Below are positions 11,301 through 21,312 of a stretch of DNA of 60,000 bases, piece after piece (the first letter of the stretch is position 1; each line of letters begins with the position of its first letter). Source of the stretch: Owenia fusiformis (Eukaryota; Annelida; Polychaeta; Sabellida; Oweniidae). The stretch lies in the NCBI GenBank assembly GCA_903813345.2, contig CAIIXF020000004.1, positions 17,781,513 to 17,841,512 on the forward strand, read 5' to 3'. The position numbers and the translations under genes are program-made. The notes below the pieces were generated by a model. It searched no databases. It was not told the origin of the DNA and was given only the letters and a program-made list of their open reading frames with translations.

Positions 11301-14300
11301 TGATCTACTTAGGGATTGATTTTTGTATGCAATGTCGGGCAGGCATCCAGGACTACATCTGTTCATTCCGTAGTGATCCCTGCATGCCAATCGCTATGCC
11401 AAGCTTTACTGGCTGCATCGGGCTACTCTGTATATTGGGGACAATTTGTTTCAGGAGTCCACGTTCATTAGGAGTCCTTCTCATAATGTTGGGCCTAACT
11501 GAATTGGGTTTAGCATTGTATATAAGGTTAGGCAAACAGCAGAATATAACAGATGAAATCTTAAAGGATATCAAAGACACATATGTTGGTGTACATACAT
11601 CACCGGTGCCACATGGGGGATTTAACATCGAATCTGACTGCTGGCAAAAAATCGCTAAAGACCATCCACTATGTGATTTTCTTTTGGATAATATAACATC
11701 CGTTGATACAAACTTGACTGAGAAAATGAAATCTGGAGACATTACAAAATCACTATATGATGCCATAAAATACTCTGATTACAATGATGCAGATCCCTTA
11801 GTGACTGATGAGGACATTGAAGTCTGTGCAAGAAGCCTTCAAGCATCAATTGACAGAGCATATGACAAAAATAAAGGTTTAGCATCAACAATACTTCTCA
11901 TCGCTATGGCAACACACATAATATCAGCCATCTTTCTTTTGGTCATTTTTAAAAAAATTCAAGAAATAACACACGAAAAGGAAGTGAATGGTGAAGATGA
12001 CATTCATGAAGATGCAGAAGTGAACAATCCAACAATAGTACATACTCCTCCTAACAATACAGATGACAACATGAATGATGACATAATGGACTTAGATGTC
12101 CTGGCGCAGATGAGAGCCAAGCGATTTGAAAATAGACGTAAAAGTGCTGTTAGTATGCTGACATTTGACATTGTACCCATTGCTGATGATTACATATAAA
12201 CAGCAACATTGCTGAAAATTCCATATTAACTAAACTGAGTATTAGATTATTTTAAAATGAGTATTGCTGATGATTACATATAAACTGAAATATTGCTGAG
12301 AATTACATATTAACTAAACTGAGTATTGCAGATTATTTTAAAGTGAGTATTGCTAATGATTACACATAAACTGAAATATTGCTGAAAATTCCATATTAAC
12401 TAAACTGAGTATTAGATTATTTTAAAATGAGTATTGCTAATGATTACACATAAACTGAAATATTGTTGATGATTACAACAAAACTGAGTATTGCAGATTG
12501 TTTTAAAATGAGAATTGGTGATGATTATACATAAACTGAAGTGTTGTTGCAAATCACATAATTTACATGAACCAATCAGTACTTTTATATCACCCTACTA
12601 GAACCTTGATGACATAATGAATTTCTAAATGTCTTCTTGATATTACATAATTAGTACTTTGTTCATTCTTTATGGGAGTTTTATATTTTAAAAGTAAATG
12701 TCACTTTAACTTCCTAGTATATTCAAAGGTATTCAATGGTATTTTATGGGATGCTGCTGCCATATACTACAGTGAAAGAGTTAACCCAATATGCCTTGAT
12801 TATGTAGATTAGCTCCACCCACACTAAAACTAAATTGGAAATCTATGAACTTGTAATTGAGGACACTCAGAGATATTATGAGGGAATAAAATTATGAACT
12901 TATGAAACCAACAATAAATGAGTCACATACCAATAAAAGTACAATTAATTGCAGAGAGAAAATTGATTATGCTGTAATTCGCTTATGAAGTGCATTTTAA
13001 ATTTTACTTATACAGCAATATTTACACACAAATAGGATCATAATTTTTACTGGGACAGATTGTAAGATAAGATAAATACAGGTCAAAACCAAAAGCTGCT
13101 TATGATACACTTATAGCCTATTATATGTACAATTATACATGTACAATATAATCTTTTTAATAGTACACAAGTAAGCCAAAGGCCAAGGGCAGATAATAAG
13201 ATCTTAGGGATGTGGACAACACCTTTCAGGGAAATAATATTCAGGGCGTGAATTCAAAAGCAGATATATATTTGGCTCAAGGTTAGACAAAAAGTATTCA
13301 GCGACTGGAAGTTCTGTAGATATATCTTGTTGAACAAAAAAGGGAATAAGAATATCAAGTTATGAAATCAATGTATTGAATATTGTATAGTAAATACATA
13401 TACATGCAGATGTACAAAAAACAGTATACTTAGTTATTGTACTTTCAAAATATTGCCAAAAATCATGAAAATAAGACTGGCCCATGGATACATTTTCTGA
13501 TGGAGTAGACTTAAAATATTTGTTGCGTAATTGGATGAAGCCAAGATGAACGCAAGATAATTCCCAAAATCGGACATTTTTGAACCAACTTATAAACTCA
13601 TTGCAAGCATAAATCTTTGAATTCATCTTTTATATTGTTCTTGTTTTAAGAATTTACTTGTCATAGATACTAGTATTCCGTAATTCCGCGGCGTGGACGG
13701 AATTTGACAAAACTTCAATTTTTTGCAGAATCCCTGATTTTCATGAAGATCCCGCGGAATTACCAGAATTTCCAGAAATTACATATTTTACGATCTCCTA
13801 CCTTTGCGGGGTATTTGAAGAGTGTCTGTTTATGTCCAACAATCAATCATTATTGAGTACAAGTACGATTTCACTGTGAAATTCAACATTTTATCACGTT
13901 TAAATTCGCTAAAGCGAGTTCGCTAATGACGCGCAGTTCTTACCTAGAAAGTAGCTGACTTCCGTTTCCGTTTAAATCCCTTGCATGCTACGTCAATTTT
14001 CATCGTTTTAAAAGATTGCAGAATTTGGACTTTTTTTGAAAATTTGTGCAGAATTTCGATTTTCTCCTTGCAGAATTTGCTTTTTTTCTTGCAGAATTTT
14101 TTGCAGAAAACTAGTATCTGTGACTTGTGTCTTCCAACAACAGGACTGCATTGATATCTTTACATTTTAATACTTACTGATAAAGTAACTTTTAGAATAA
14201 TAGATGTCACTACAATCTGGTTTGTCTTCTGGTCTTTTTGAACACTGGAAATCAAGAAAACAGCAATAACTATAAGTGGCTTACTTATGAAGAAATGAAG

Positions 14301-17300
14301 TGAAAAGTGCACAGAGTTTATCAGAAGACTGTCAATGAGATTTAAGTCTGTATTTGACCAATTATAATAGTCCCAAGGAATAGCTTAGGATGATATCATT
14401 TAAATCATATTTTCACCAAGGAAAAGAACAAAATTAATTCTTGATATCAATAGATTAGTTTCTAAAATTATTTAATCAATGCATTTAATACAAGTTGGAA
14501 CAAAATAATTTGGAATTGTCCAACTGAAATGAATATTGAATGGTGTAAGGAGTTATGGTCAAGTCTATAAAGTATAACCCTACCTTATGAGATCTTTATA
14601 TACAAGTTTTGCTGTGTCTATATGGTGTGACGCTATCTTCATATTGGCATACAGCTCCACCTATACAGATGTGTTTGAACAACAGAAATAAAAATTCTTC
14701 CCGCTCTTTTTCATCGAATATATCATAATTGTCAGAGTCTTCCAATAGCAGCATCTGAAATATCACCAATACTTGCTTCATATTTATCAATTCTTGCCTT
14801 CCATCTGTCACCCTTAATTTCTCAATATGATCACTTATCAGGATGCAAATATATCTGATATAATAAACATTTTTTCAAGATGAAATTATGTTTTATTTGT
14901 AAACTAAACTGACTTTTGCTCTCTGTTTATTAATGCTTGAATTCCCCTTTCTAACTTAGAATTTGAAGAATGTATCATTATACTATTTGGCATTTATACG
15001 TTTTGAGGCAATGGATCTTATTTATAAACCCATTTAATTTGTCTGTTATTTCAGAGTCAATTGTCCTACCAATTTCATTATATGAACATCTTTTTAAAAT
15101 GTTTACTTCATTCCTTGCCAAATCCACTCCGATCTCTTTTAGAAATTCCAAAACATTATATGCAAGATGATTATATCTTTATAGCACAAAATTATGAAAT
15201 GTCAAAAAAATCATTTGGTTGGATACCCAGAGAATGAAATATAGCCAGTAAAGATGATTACCTTCCTAAGTTCATCTGAGATCTGTATTCCCTCATAGTA
15301 CTCATCCAGACACTTGCGTATCTGTTTGTTCTCTCTCACAATGTCATGTTCCCAGAGGCGATCAAAGAATGTCAGAGATACAGTACTACATGACACAAGC
15401 TCACTCTCAAATCCTGTAGGCTGTATACCTTAATAATAAAAACATAAATGAAAATATAGATGGCAGTATCTGCTTTTTTGACCAATACTATATTTGTGCT
15501 ATTATATTTTTAATAACTTTGTGTTTTTTAGATCATCGAGGATCAGTAAAAGATATCATGAACAGAGCTTCAGGTAAGTTTAAGTGTATCAGCATTATAA
15601 AGATAAAAGTACAAGGCATTAACATGCAAAATGTCACCATCTATTGTTACAGATGTCAAACTCCAAACGCTGACCAACAGACACCATCCACAAAAAAATT
15701 GGAGACTATAACAAAATGTTATCACTTCTGGTGGTGACAATAAAAACTAACAACTCGATGTATAAAAAATAATGTATCAGAACATGCCTAGTATTTCCAA
15801 GGAAGCCTGATAAAACAAAGATCTCAAGCATCTTTGTCTTGTAATAGATATAAGATGAGGTGGTCTTTTAATTAAGATTACTGTACCTATAGGAACCCAG
15901 GAGCCACTACCAGAAACAACCTGTAGAGATGACTTAACAATGGGGTCACTAAAGAAATCCTACAAATATAAATACAGACATCTTAGCAAATTGAGTGTCT
16001 CAATATTAGTATCCAATATCAAATTCTTGTTCAACTTGGATTACTGATGTAGTTAGTATCCAGCAAGAGGAGGGAAAACCCCATGATTCAATGGATGACA
16101 TACGATTTCCTCCTTCACGCACCTCCTTTCCCGGAAGTACCTATATTTATACTTCCCTCCATCTTGGTTTTCAAAGTTTTCAAATTGACCTTAAGTTTTA
16201 AACCAATCAACGATCGACTCGCTAAACCAATCAGCGACGATGTCATCTCAATACAGATTTACATTATAAGTGTATGTCATCTTTGAACCCTGGGGTTTCT
16301 CCCCCTCTTGTATCCAGCCTTCTGGCCATTATGTCTCAGTACCATATTTGGACAAAAAATGACATGTTCCTGGAAACTTACATTCTTACATCACACAAAG
16401 GACTCACTAAGCTTACAGTACCTTAACAAATGTGTCTTTCTCGTAAGACTGAAACTGTTGATCAAATGTGAAACATTGTGCTTTGATTCTGCCCTTCATG
16501 GACCTGGAAAATATAAAATGCACATGTACAGTACTGTAGTTTTATACCAGATTTTTGAAGCTTTACAGGAGGGACTGGTCTTAGTTTTGTTAATTTGCCA
16601 AATTATGAAAGTGGGGTTACCCTATTTTCTTTATGATCTAATTGAAAGCCCATGTTCAATCTTACTTTTGACATTGTCACATCAGCCAGCAATTATTTTG
16701 TTCAGTGTGTCCCTACACAATGCTAAATTTTATCTAAACATGGGCTTTCAACTAGAAGGGTAGGCAACTTCCCATATTTCACACATAAGCATTGCCTTGG
16801 TTTTCAAAATTGGAGAATGTACACATTTCCAAGAAAATCTTATTTTGTACTTTTTATTGATGATTTAAAGAAATAAGTCAAAAATAAAAACATGATTATC
16901 TACATACATGTTCATAATTTAATAAAAAATGGAATTCATCATAATTATGACAATACAGAAAGTGAACATTCTCCCACAAATTAAGTTTTTATTGGAATGT
17001 GTTCTTGAATAATTACCCACAATGCAATATTCAAAGGGAACATCTTGATACCTCTAATTCTTATTGGTCTTTTTTGTTTACTTTTACATGATATTGAATA
17101 TACATGTATTTCATGCTTAAATCATAATCGAAAATTGATTTTTATTCAAAATAATACTAAAATATATACATTTATCTGATACTTTTTGAAATATGACCAT
17201 AAAAGGGAAGCATGGCATTGCTCATTTTGAAGGTCTCATGTTATTAAACTAGTTACATACCCTTCTAATTGAAAGCCCATGATCTAAATAACCACTAATC

Positions 17301-18512
17301 TAACTTATTTTCAACGCCAAGATTTAAACACACAAGTAGTTGCAGGGGTGATTTGAAAAATCAACCAAATACACTCGGGAGCTTATCAATAAATATCACA
17401 TGCCATACCTCAAACGATGCGTACTGTTGTTAGCTTCAACTCCAATCACTAAAGCCAAACATCCAAGAAAGCGTCTATTGATAAAAGCATAAAATAAGCG
17501 AGCGTATATCTAATGGAGCACTTCAGCTATCTCCGTTGTTCAAATGATTATTCCCGAAGTCAAATGCCTTTTCTGAGAATGCGACGCCACTCTGGATGAC
17601 GTCACATCAGAGATTACCGAGAAGTCCCATGACGTTTCTTTAAACTCCCGTAGAAACAATAACAACGGTTTATTAGGCTACGCGATTCTTTACTTTCATT
17701 GGCTGTTTGTTGCGATGTGACATAATTTGAGAGACGAACAACATCGGACACTGCCGGAAACTACCGAAGTGCGCCATTATCTTTACACTCTGAAAATTTG
17801 AAATAAATGTCCCGGGAAAAGTTGAATTACAGCGTCAATAATGGATATCATGCAACCATTCAAACTAATACACAAAGAAGAGATTACAGGGTAAATATTG
17901 ATCAATCAATGTCTGACAGATGGAAAAAATAAAGGTCAGTACGAGGGTCATATTTTTGGGTGGTCATTTTTTGATGTGCCATTTTTGGCTCGTGTCTCAT
18001 CTTCCCATTTATCCCTTGAGCCTACTACCAACAGGGGGTGGATCTGGCTCCGGATCTGTGTATTAAGGGAAAATGTTAAATTTTGAAAGTTGGTAACCCT
18101 GCTAGGAACGTTAAGTACCCAGTTACCCGGCTACCCGTTTTTTACACAAACTCACTAAGTTGGACCTGTCCACACTAATGAGCTGTTTAACAATGCAGAA
18201 TACCTTGCGATTATAAAGCTACAGAGAATTGTAAATTCATACACTAGTGATTACCTTTGCATGGCTCAACCTTTGGCAAAGTTATAATGATTTTATTTAT
18301 CCATTTTTTTGGTGGGCGATAATACAATAAAATCGCAAAAACTTAAGTTTGGAACTTGTTTTTAACAACAAAACAACAACAAAGCTAATAAATATTTATC
18401 CCTGACATGCTGTATATACTTACCATTTCATTAACAAATCTTGTGTCTCCTTATTCTCCAGAGAATTGAACTTTTTTCCCTCTAAATGCTGAAATGTAAA
18501 TTTTGTTGACAT
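8341..18512 (-). CDS. CFAP300: Cilia- and flagella-associated protein 300, with an apparent frameshift in exon 5
   Basis: Seven minus-strand exons: 18424-18512, 16422-16503, 15887-15959, 15262-15428, 14584-14754, 14178-14244, 8341-8469. All splice junctions are GT/AG and phases match, given two extra bases in exon 5; the product is then about 259 residues against about 267 in human. Recognisable stretches follow the known order: KWSMKGRIKAQ with FDQQFQSYEKD, DFFSDPIV, FFDRLWEHDIVRE, ISDELRK, LLLEDSDNYDIF, EREEFLF, LFKHICIGGAVCQYED, and the terminal LIVDPILRH with GSGDLS. The family works in cytoplasmic preassembly or transport of axonemal dynein arms; human loss causes primary ciliary dyskinesia. 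ATG at 18510-18512 (MSTKFTF) is chosen because it matches the family N-terminus length; an upstream in-frame ATG at 18629 exists. As written, the reading frame breaks near 14619. Confidence 0.9.
9404..9986. mobile_element. 567-bp MITE with 8-bp target duplication and internal repeats
   Basis: Element 9412-9978 is flanked by the direct repeat GATCAAAT (9404-9411 and 9979-9986). The termini start CCCGGGGGGTTCACT and form an inverted repeat of about 40 bp with a few mismatches. The interior is a tandem array of about 30-bp units containing TTTGGTATGGCATTGGTCC. An 8-bp duplication suggests hAT-like or P-like mobilisation, but the terminus is not diagnostic. It lies in the last CFAP300 intron. The 152-codon ORF at 9438-9896 is the repeat array, not a gene. 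Confidence 0.85.
9987..11143. other. CFAP300 last-intron sequence, no supported gene
   Basis: AT-rich DNA between the MITE and the nested gene. Opposing ORFs at 10205-10561 and 10260-10472 have no domain or splice support. It should contain the promoter of the nested gene starting at 11144. Confidence 0.5.
11144..12199 (+). CDS. Intronless tetraspanin-like four-span membrane protein nested in CFAP300
   Basis: A single exon codes for 351 residues from ATG 11144 (MDEEEDKPNKW) to TAA 12197-12199. Hydrophobic spans are at about 37-58, 84-104, 107-128 and 245-269. The small loop between spans 1 and 2 has cysteines (61, 64, 73, 80). The large loop, about 129-244, has cysteines 166, 177 and 228 and NxT sites at 134, 183 and 190. 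Topology, with a short first loop and a large second loop, is that of tetraspanins, but the diagnostic CCG motif is absent, so membership is uncertain; it could be another four-span family. The C-terminal tail of about 80 residues is acidic, then basic, and cytosolic. It sits on the strand opposite CFAP300, inside that gene's intron 8470-14177. Lack of introns suggests origin by retroposition. No named orthologue is recognised. Confidence 0.75.
   Translation: MDEEEDKPNKWKDWRLCCTDMRDFISNKLFKSPTFQGAAFIVVFILTIWGAIMIYLGIDFCMQCRAGIQDYICSFRSDPCMPIAMPSFTGCIGLLCILGTICFRSPRSLGVLLIMLGLTELGLALYIRLGKQQNITDEILKDIKDTYVGVHTSPVPHGGFNIESDCWQKIAKDHPLCDFLLDNITSVDTNLTEKMKSGDITKSLYDAIKYSDYNDADPLVTDEDIEVCARSLQASIDRAYDKNKGLASTILLIAMATHIISAIFLLVIFKKIQEITHEKEVNGEDDIHEDAEVNNPTIVHTPPNNTDDNMNDDIMDLDVLAQMRAKRFENRRKSAVSMLTFDIVPIADDYI
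12180..12545. repeat. About 85-bp minisatellite seeded from the nested gene's C-terminal codons
   Basis: The gene's last codons and stop, ATTGCTGATGATTACATATAA, recur with few changes near 12262, 12346 and 12432, alternating with TTCCATATTAACTAAACTG and GATTATTTTAAAATGAG. The array starts inside the coding end and extends through what should be the 3' UTR. Confidence 0.85.
12546..13657. other. CFAP300 intron, no supported gene
   Basis: 3' flank of the nested four-span gene. The minus-strand ORF at 13360-13626 has no domain or splice support. Confidence 0.45.
13658..14124. mobile_element. Putative inverted-repeat element, about 465 bp
   Basis: The left end GTCATAGATACTAGT is the near-exact reverse complement of the right end ACTAGTATCTGTGAC (one mismatch). 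ACTTG flanks both sides and may be a target duplication. The interior repeats the word TTGCAGAATTT. It ends about 55 bases before CFAP300 exon 6. Confidence 0.5.
16064..16310. mobile_element. 247-bp MITE with 7-8-bp target duplication
   Basis: Ends CAAGAGGAGGGAAAACCCCA and the reverse complement of CAAGAGGGGGAGAAACCCCA pair over about 40 bp. Flanks carry TATCCAG on both sides (GTATCCAG if one base is reassigned). It lies in the CFAP300 intron between exons 2 and 3. Confidence 0.75.
16739..17281. mobile_element. Inverted-repeat element, about 540 bp
   Basis: Left ATGGGCTTTCAACTAGAAGG matches the reverse complement of the right end at about 17259-17281 with one mismatch, extending through GGTA. 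A further inverted copy of the terminal word lies at about 16640-16655, suggesting nested or repeated insertion. It is in the CFAP300 intron between exons 1 and 2. Confidence 0.6.
17400..17890 (+). promoter_or_regulatory. CpG- and CRE-containing promoter-like segment with a candidate first exon
   Basis: This stretch is richer in CG dinucleotides than its surroundings. It has GATGACGTCAC and CATGACGTTT (CRE-like), an inverted CCAAT (CATTGGCTG) and then ATG at 17841, opening 16 codons that end at a GG/gtaaat donor (17890). It reads as a plus-strand promoter plus first coding exon (MDIMQPFKLIHKEEIT), but I could not find a second exon. Alternatively it is an alternative promoter or enhancer of CFAP300, in whose first intron it lies. 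Confidence 0.35.
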
Positions 18513-20111
18513 GTTTCTAGATGAAAGTCCTACTATGTGTGCAAGCTCGAATTTGAAATAAGCACTTATACTATGTGCATAAACACGAGTTTGAAAAATT
18601 AACTCAAAACCATATTGGGCAACATTCAAAAACTGAATTTGATTATTCTATGATAGGACAAGACTGTTCCCATGGCAACCATTTATTTTATTTTACCCAT
18701 AAGGTATAACCACATCAATTAGCCCATATTCCTGGCATAGTGTATAGCTTAGGATGAGGATTATCCATCCTTCCATACTGAAAGAGCACTGAACTGACCC
18801 ATATTTGATGAAGGATTTGGTAGTAAGAGCCCATGGAAGGATGGAGGATATTGTCAGACATGAGATTGAAAGTAAGACTGAGTAATTGAAGCGCAAAGCA
18901 ATACTCCAAATCTGGAATTCTGTACCATTGAAATGTGGTAAGTTTCATTGGCATGTATTATTCATCCTAAAACCCGGAACTCATAGTTTATAGCAAAATC
19001 CCACATCATGCCTTTCTTTCAGGATGTTTTGAAAGTTATATCTGTCCCTTTTTGAATGCTAATTTGCATCTTAAATCTTGACATCTCAATCATTTTTTTG
19101 TAAACATTGAGATACTTTTTAAGATTCTTTCCACCATTCTATATACAATCTTCATTCTTTTAATTTACAAACAATATTACAAAACAATCATTTGTTGTTT
19201 ATCTGCATATTTTATATTTCAGGATATATATAAAATATATATATAAAATATAAATATATGAATCTTGGATACACTTGTGGTATAATGAGTCACATACATG
19301 TAATGCTGATACAAGACTATCTTGGTATTAGTAGTTATGACTGCCATCAGGGTTAATGTAGTGCTATTTAAATTACTCAGATGCGAGTAGGTAGTTACCA
19401 TTTTCGCCACCAGGTGGCTGATTCGGGGGAAATAACATGGCAGGGTATTACAAATTTCCCTTAAACCTGAATATTCATCAGTTTTAGTGGTTCACTTTTC
19501 ATATTACCCTTATGTATTATGTATGTGATACACTGTAGATATACAAATTAAAATATGTCAAGTAAAAGAAAATATTATCTGCCCAACAAGAAAAAATATT
19601 TCACTTTTTGTGCATGGGGTCTATGGGGAATCTCCCCGACCTACAGCCTAGAAGTCACATTTTCAAAGAAAATTAAATTTTCAAAGTTGATAAACTCTTT
19701 TCAAAACCAGATTTCTAGATCTAATTTTTACATGTAAATTCCAAATATGACATCAATTTGACTGAATTTTAATGACGTAAATCAAAATTATTTCTAGTCG
19801 CATCTAGGATATTGGGAATGGTGCTCAACTTTTCCAAAACAGTTTCAATTTCAGAATTTCCAAATATCTCTTTCAGAATTAGCCTCTGTAACATAGTTTT
19901 AATCTTAATTACTTCTAGACTAGTGTTTTTGCAACATTTTTTAATTTATTAGAATTAAGGTTTTCCTGCCAATCCGAACAGAGTATTCACATAATGAACA
20001 GTGTGTGAAATATCAATAACACATGCAAGGTCACTAGTTAAACAGTTGTCGTGGTGATGAATTTTTTTTAGATGATTTTACTGAAAAAAAAAATTTGCAA
20101 TGTGAAAAAAA
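18513..20111. other. Region between CFAP300 and SHARK
   Basis: It holds the CFAP300 5' flank. ORFs at 18693-18954 and 19555-19737 have no support. A short inverted pair (CATCCTTCCAT near 18767 and ATGGAAGGATG near 18833) is present. Otherwise nothing recognised. Confidence 0.45.
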
Positions 20112-20275
20112 TTAAGCCCAAGACTCAATGCATTGTAGCTATACTTCATTCCACTCATGCAGGCATTGTTTCCTAAACTTTGCATTCCCGCTGCGCAGTC
20201 ATGCAAAGGTTTGGGAACAACACCTTCATGGTATGATTCAGCAAACAATGCACTGATCCCTTGTCTTGGGCTTAA
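20112..20275. mobile_element. 156-bp TTAA-flanked MITE, piggyBac-like
   Basis: Element 20116-20271 has ends GCCCAAGAC and GTCTTGGGC and is flanked by TTAA on both sides. Internal inverted words (CAATGCATTG/CAATGCACTG, TTCCTAAACTTTGCA/TGCAAAGGTTTGGGAA) make it a strong foldback. TTAA is the piggyBac target. The ORFs on both strands here are products of the palindrome. Confidence 0.6.
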
Positions 20276-20694
20276 ATCCTTTAATCTAGACGTATTTGTT
20301 TTGAATTCAAAGAACAAAATAGGATGGAAAGGCCAGTCTGAAAACTACATGCATTTTAGCATCAGTATTGTCTTCATAAAAAAGTTCATTGTGAACTCAA
20401 TGGGAGTGCCACTTTATAAATCTCTTTTTTTGTATGTGTCACGGTATTTATACTATTGAATAATAATATAAAATCCTAATAGAAATACAACAATAAATAA
20501 AATTTTTTCATTTGTTTGATTTTTCACCTTCCCCTTCCTAATTTGACCCTTTTTCCTTATTTCAAGTTTGACTGTAGTTTATGTGTGTTGGCTTATGATG
20601 TCAAAATCTTAAAATTAACAAAAAAACTGTCCAGTCTTAATTGCACTTGATATAAAATGTATTGCATTTAGGCTATAGGCATTATCCCTTGGAA

Positions 20695-21275
20695 GACTTC
20701 GGTCAACTGCACTTTTCCCTCCAGTTGAGATGCACTATACTGTCCCAGAGGTCAATCACCTACATTACACTGTCCAGTTGAGGTTTAATCACTTCAACTT
20801 AACTGTCCCATTGAGGTGAATCACCTGCACTATACTGTCAAGTTGACATTAATCACCTGCACTATACTGTCCAGTAGCGGTTAATCACCTGCACTATACT
20901 GTCCAGTCTAGGTCAATCACTTGCACTATACTGTCCAGTAGCGGTTAATCACCTGCACTATACTGTCCAGTCTAGGTCAATCACTTGCACTATACTGTCC
21001 AGTAGCGGTTAATCACCTGCACTATACTGTCCAGTCTAGGTCAATCACTTGCACTATACTGTCCAGTTGAGGTTAATCACCTGCACTATACTATCAAGTT
21101 GACATTAATCACCTGCACTATACTGTCCAGTCGAGGTCAATCACTTGCACTATACTGTCCAGTAGCGGTTAATCACTTGCACTATACTGTCCAGTCTAGG
21201 TCAATCACTTGCACTATACTGTCCAGTCTAGGTCAATCACTTGCACTATACTGTCCAGTTGAGGTTAAGAACCTG
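20695..21275. repeat. 32-bp minisatellite just past the SHARK stop codon
   Basis: About 17-18 head-to-tail units of the type TCACCTGCACTATACTGTCC followed by AGTNNAGGTTAA. Two variants (AGTAGCGG and AGTCTAGG) alternate, making a 64-bp higher-order repeat in the centre. It ends about 40 bases from the SHARK stop codon and so probably lies in its 3' UTR. Confidence 0.9.
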
Positions 21276-21312
21276 CACTTTCAATGGCATTGTTCAATTG
21301 TAAAATAACTGT

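Noticed and set aside
14970-15170. 66-codon plus-strand ORF
   Set aside because: AT-rich intron sequence of CFAP300 without splice or domain support.
16308-16763. 151-codon plus-strand ORF
   Set aside because: Runs across CFAP300 exon 2 in antisense and into a transposon; no domain or splice evidence.
20078-20459. Opposed ORFs of 79 and 100 codons
   Set aside because: Both arise from the TTAA-flanked palindrome; no splice or family evidence.
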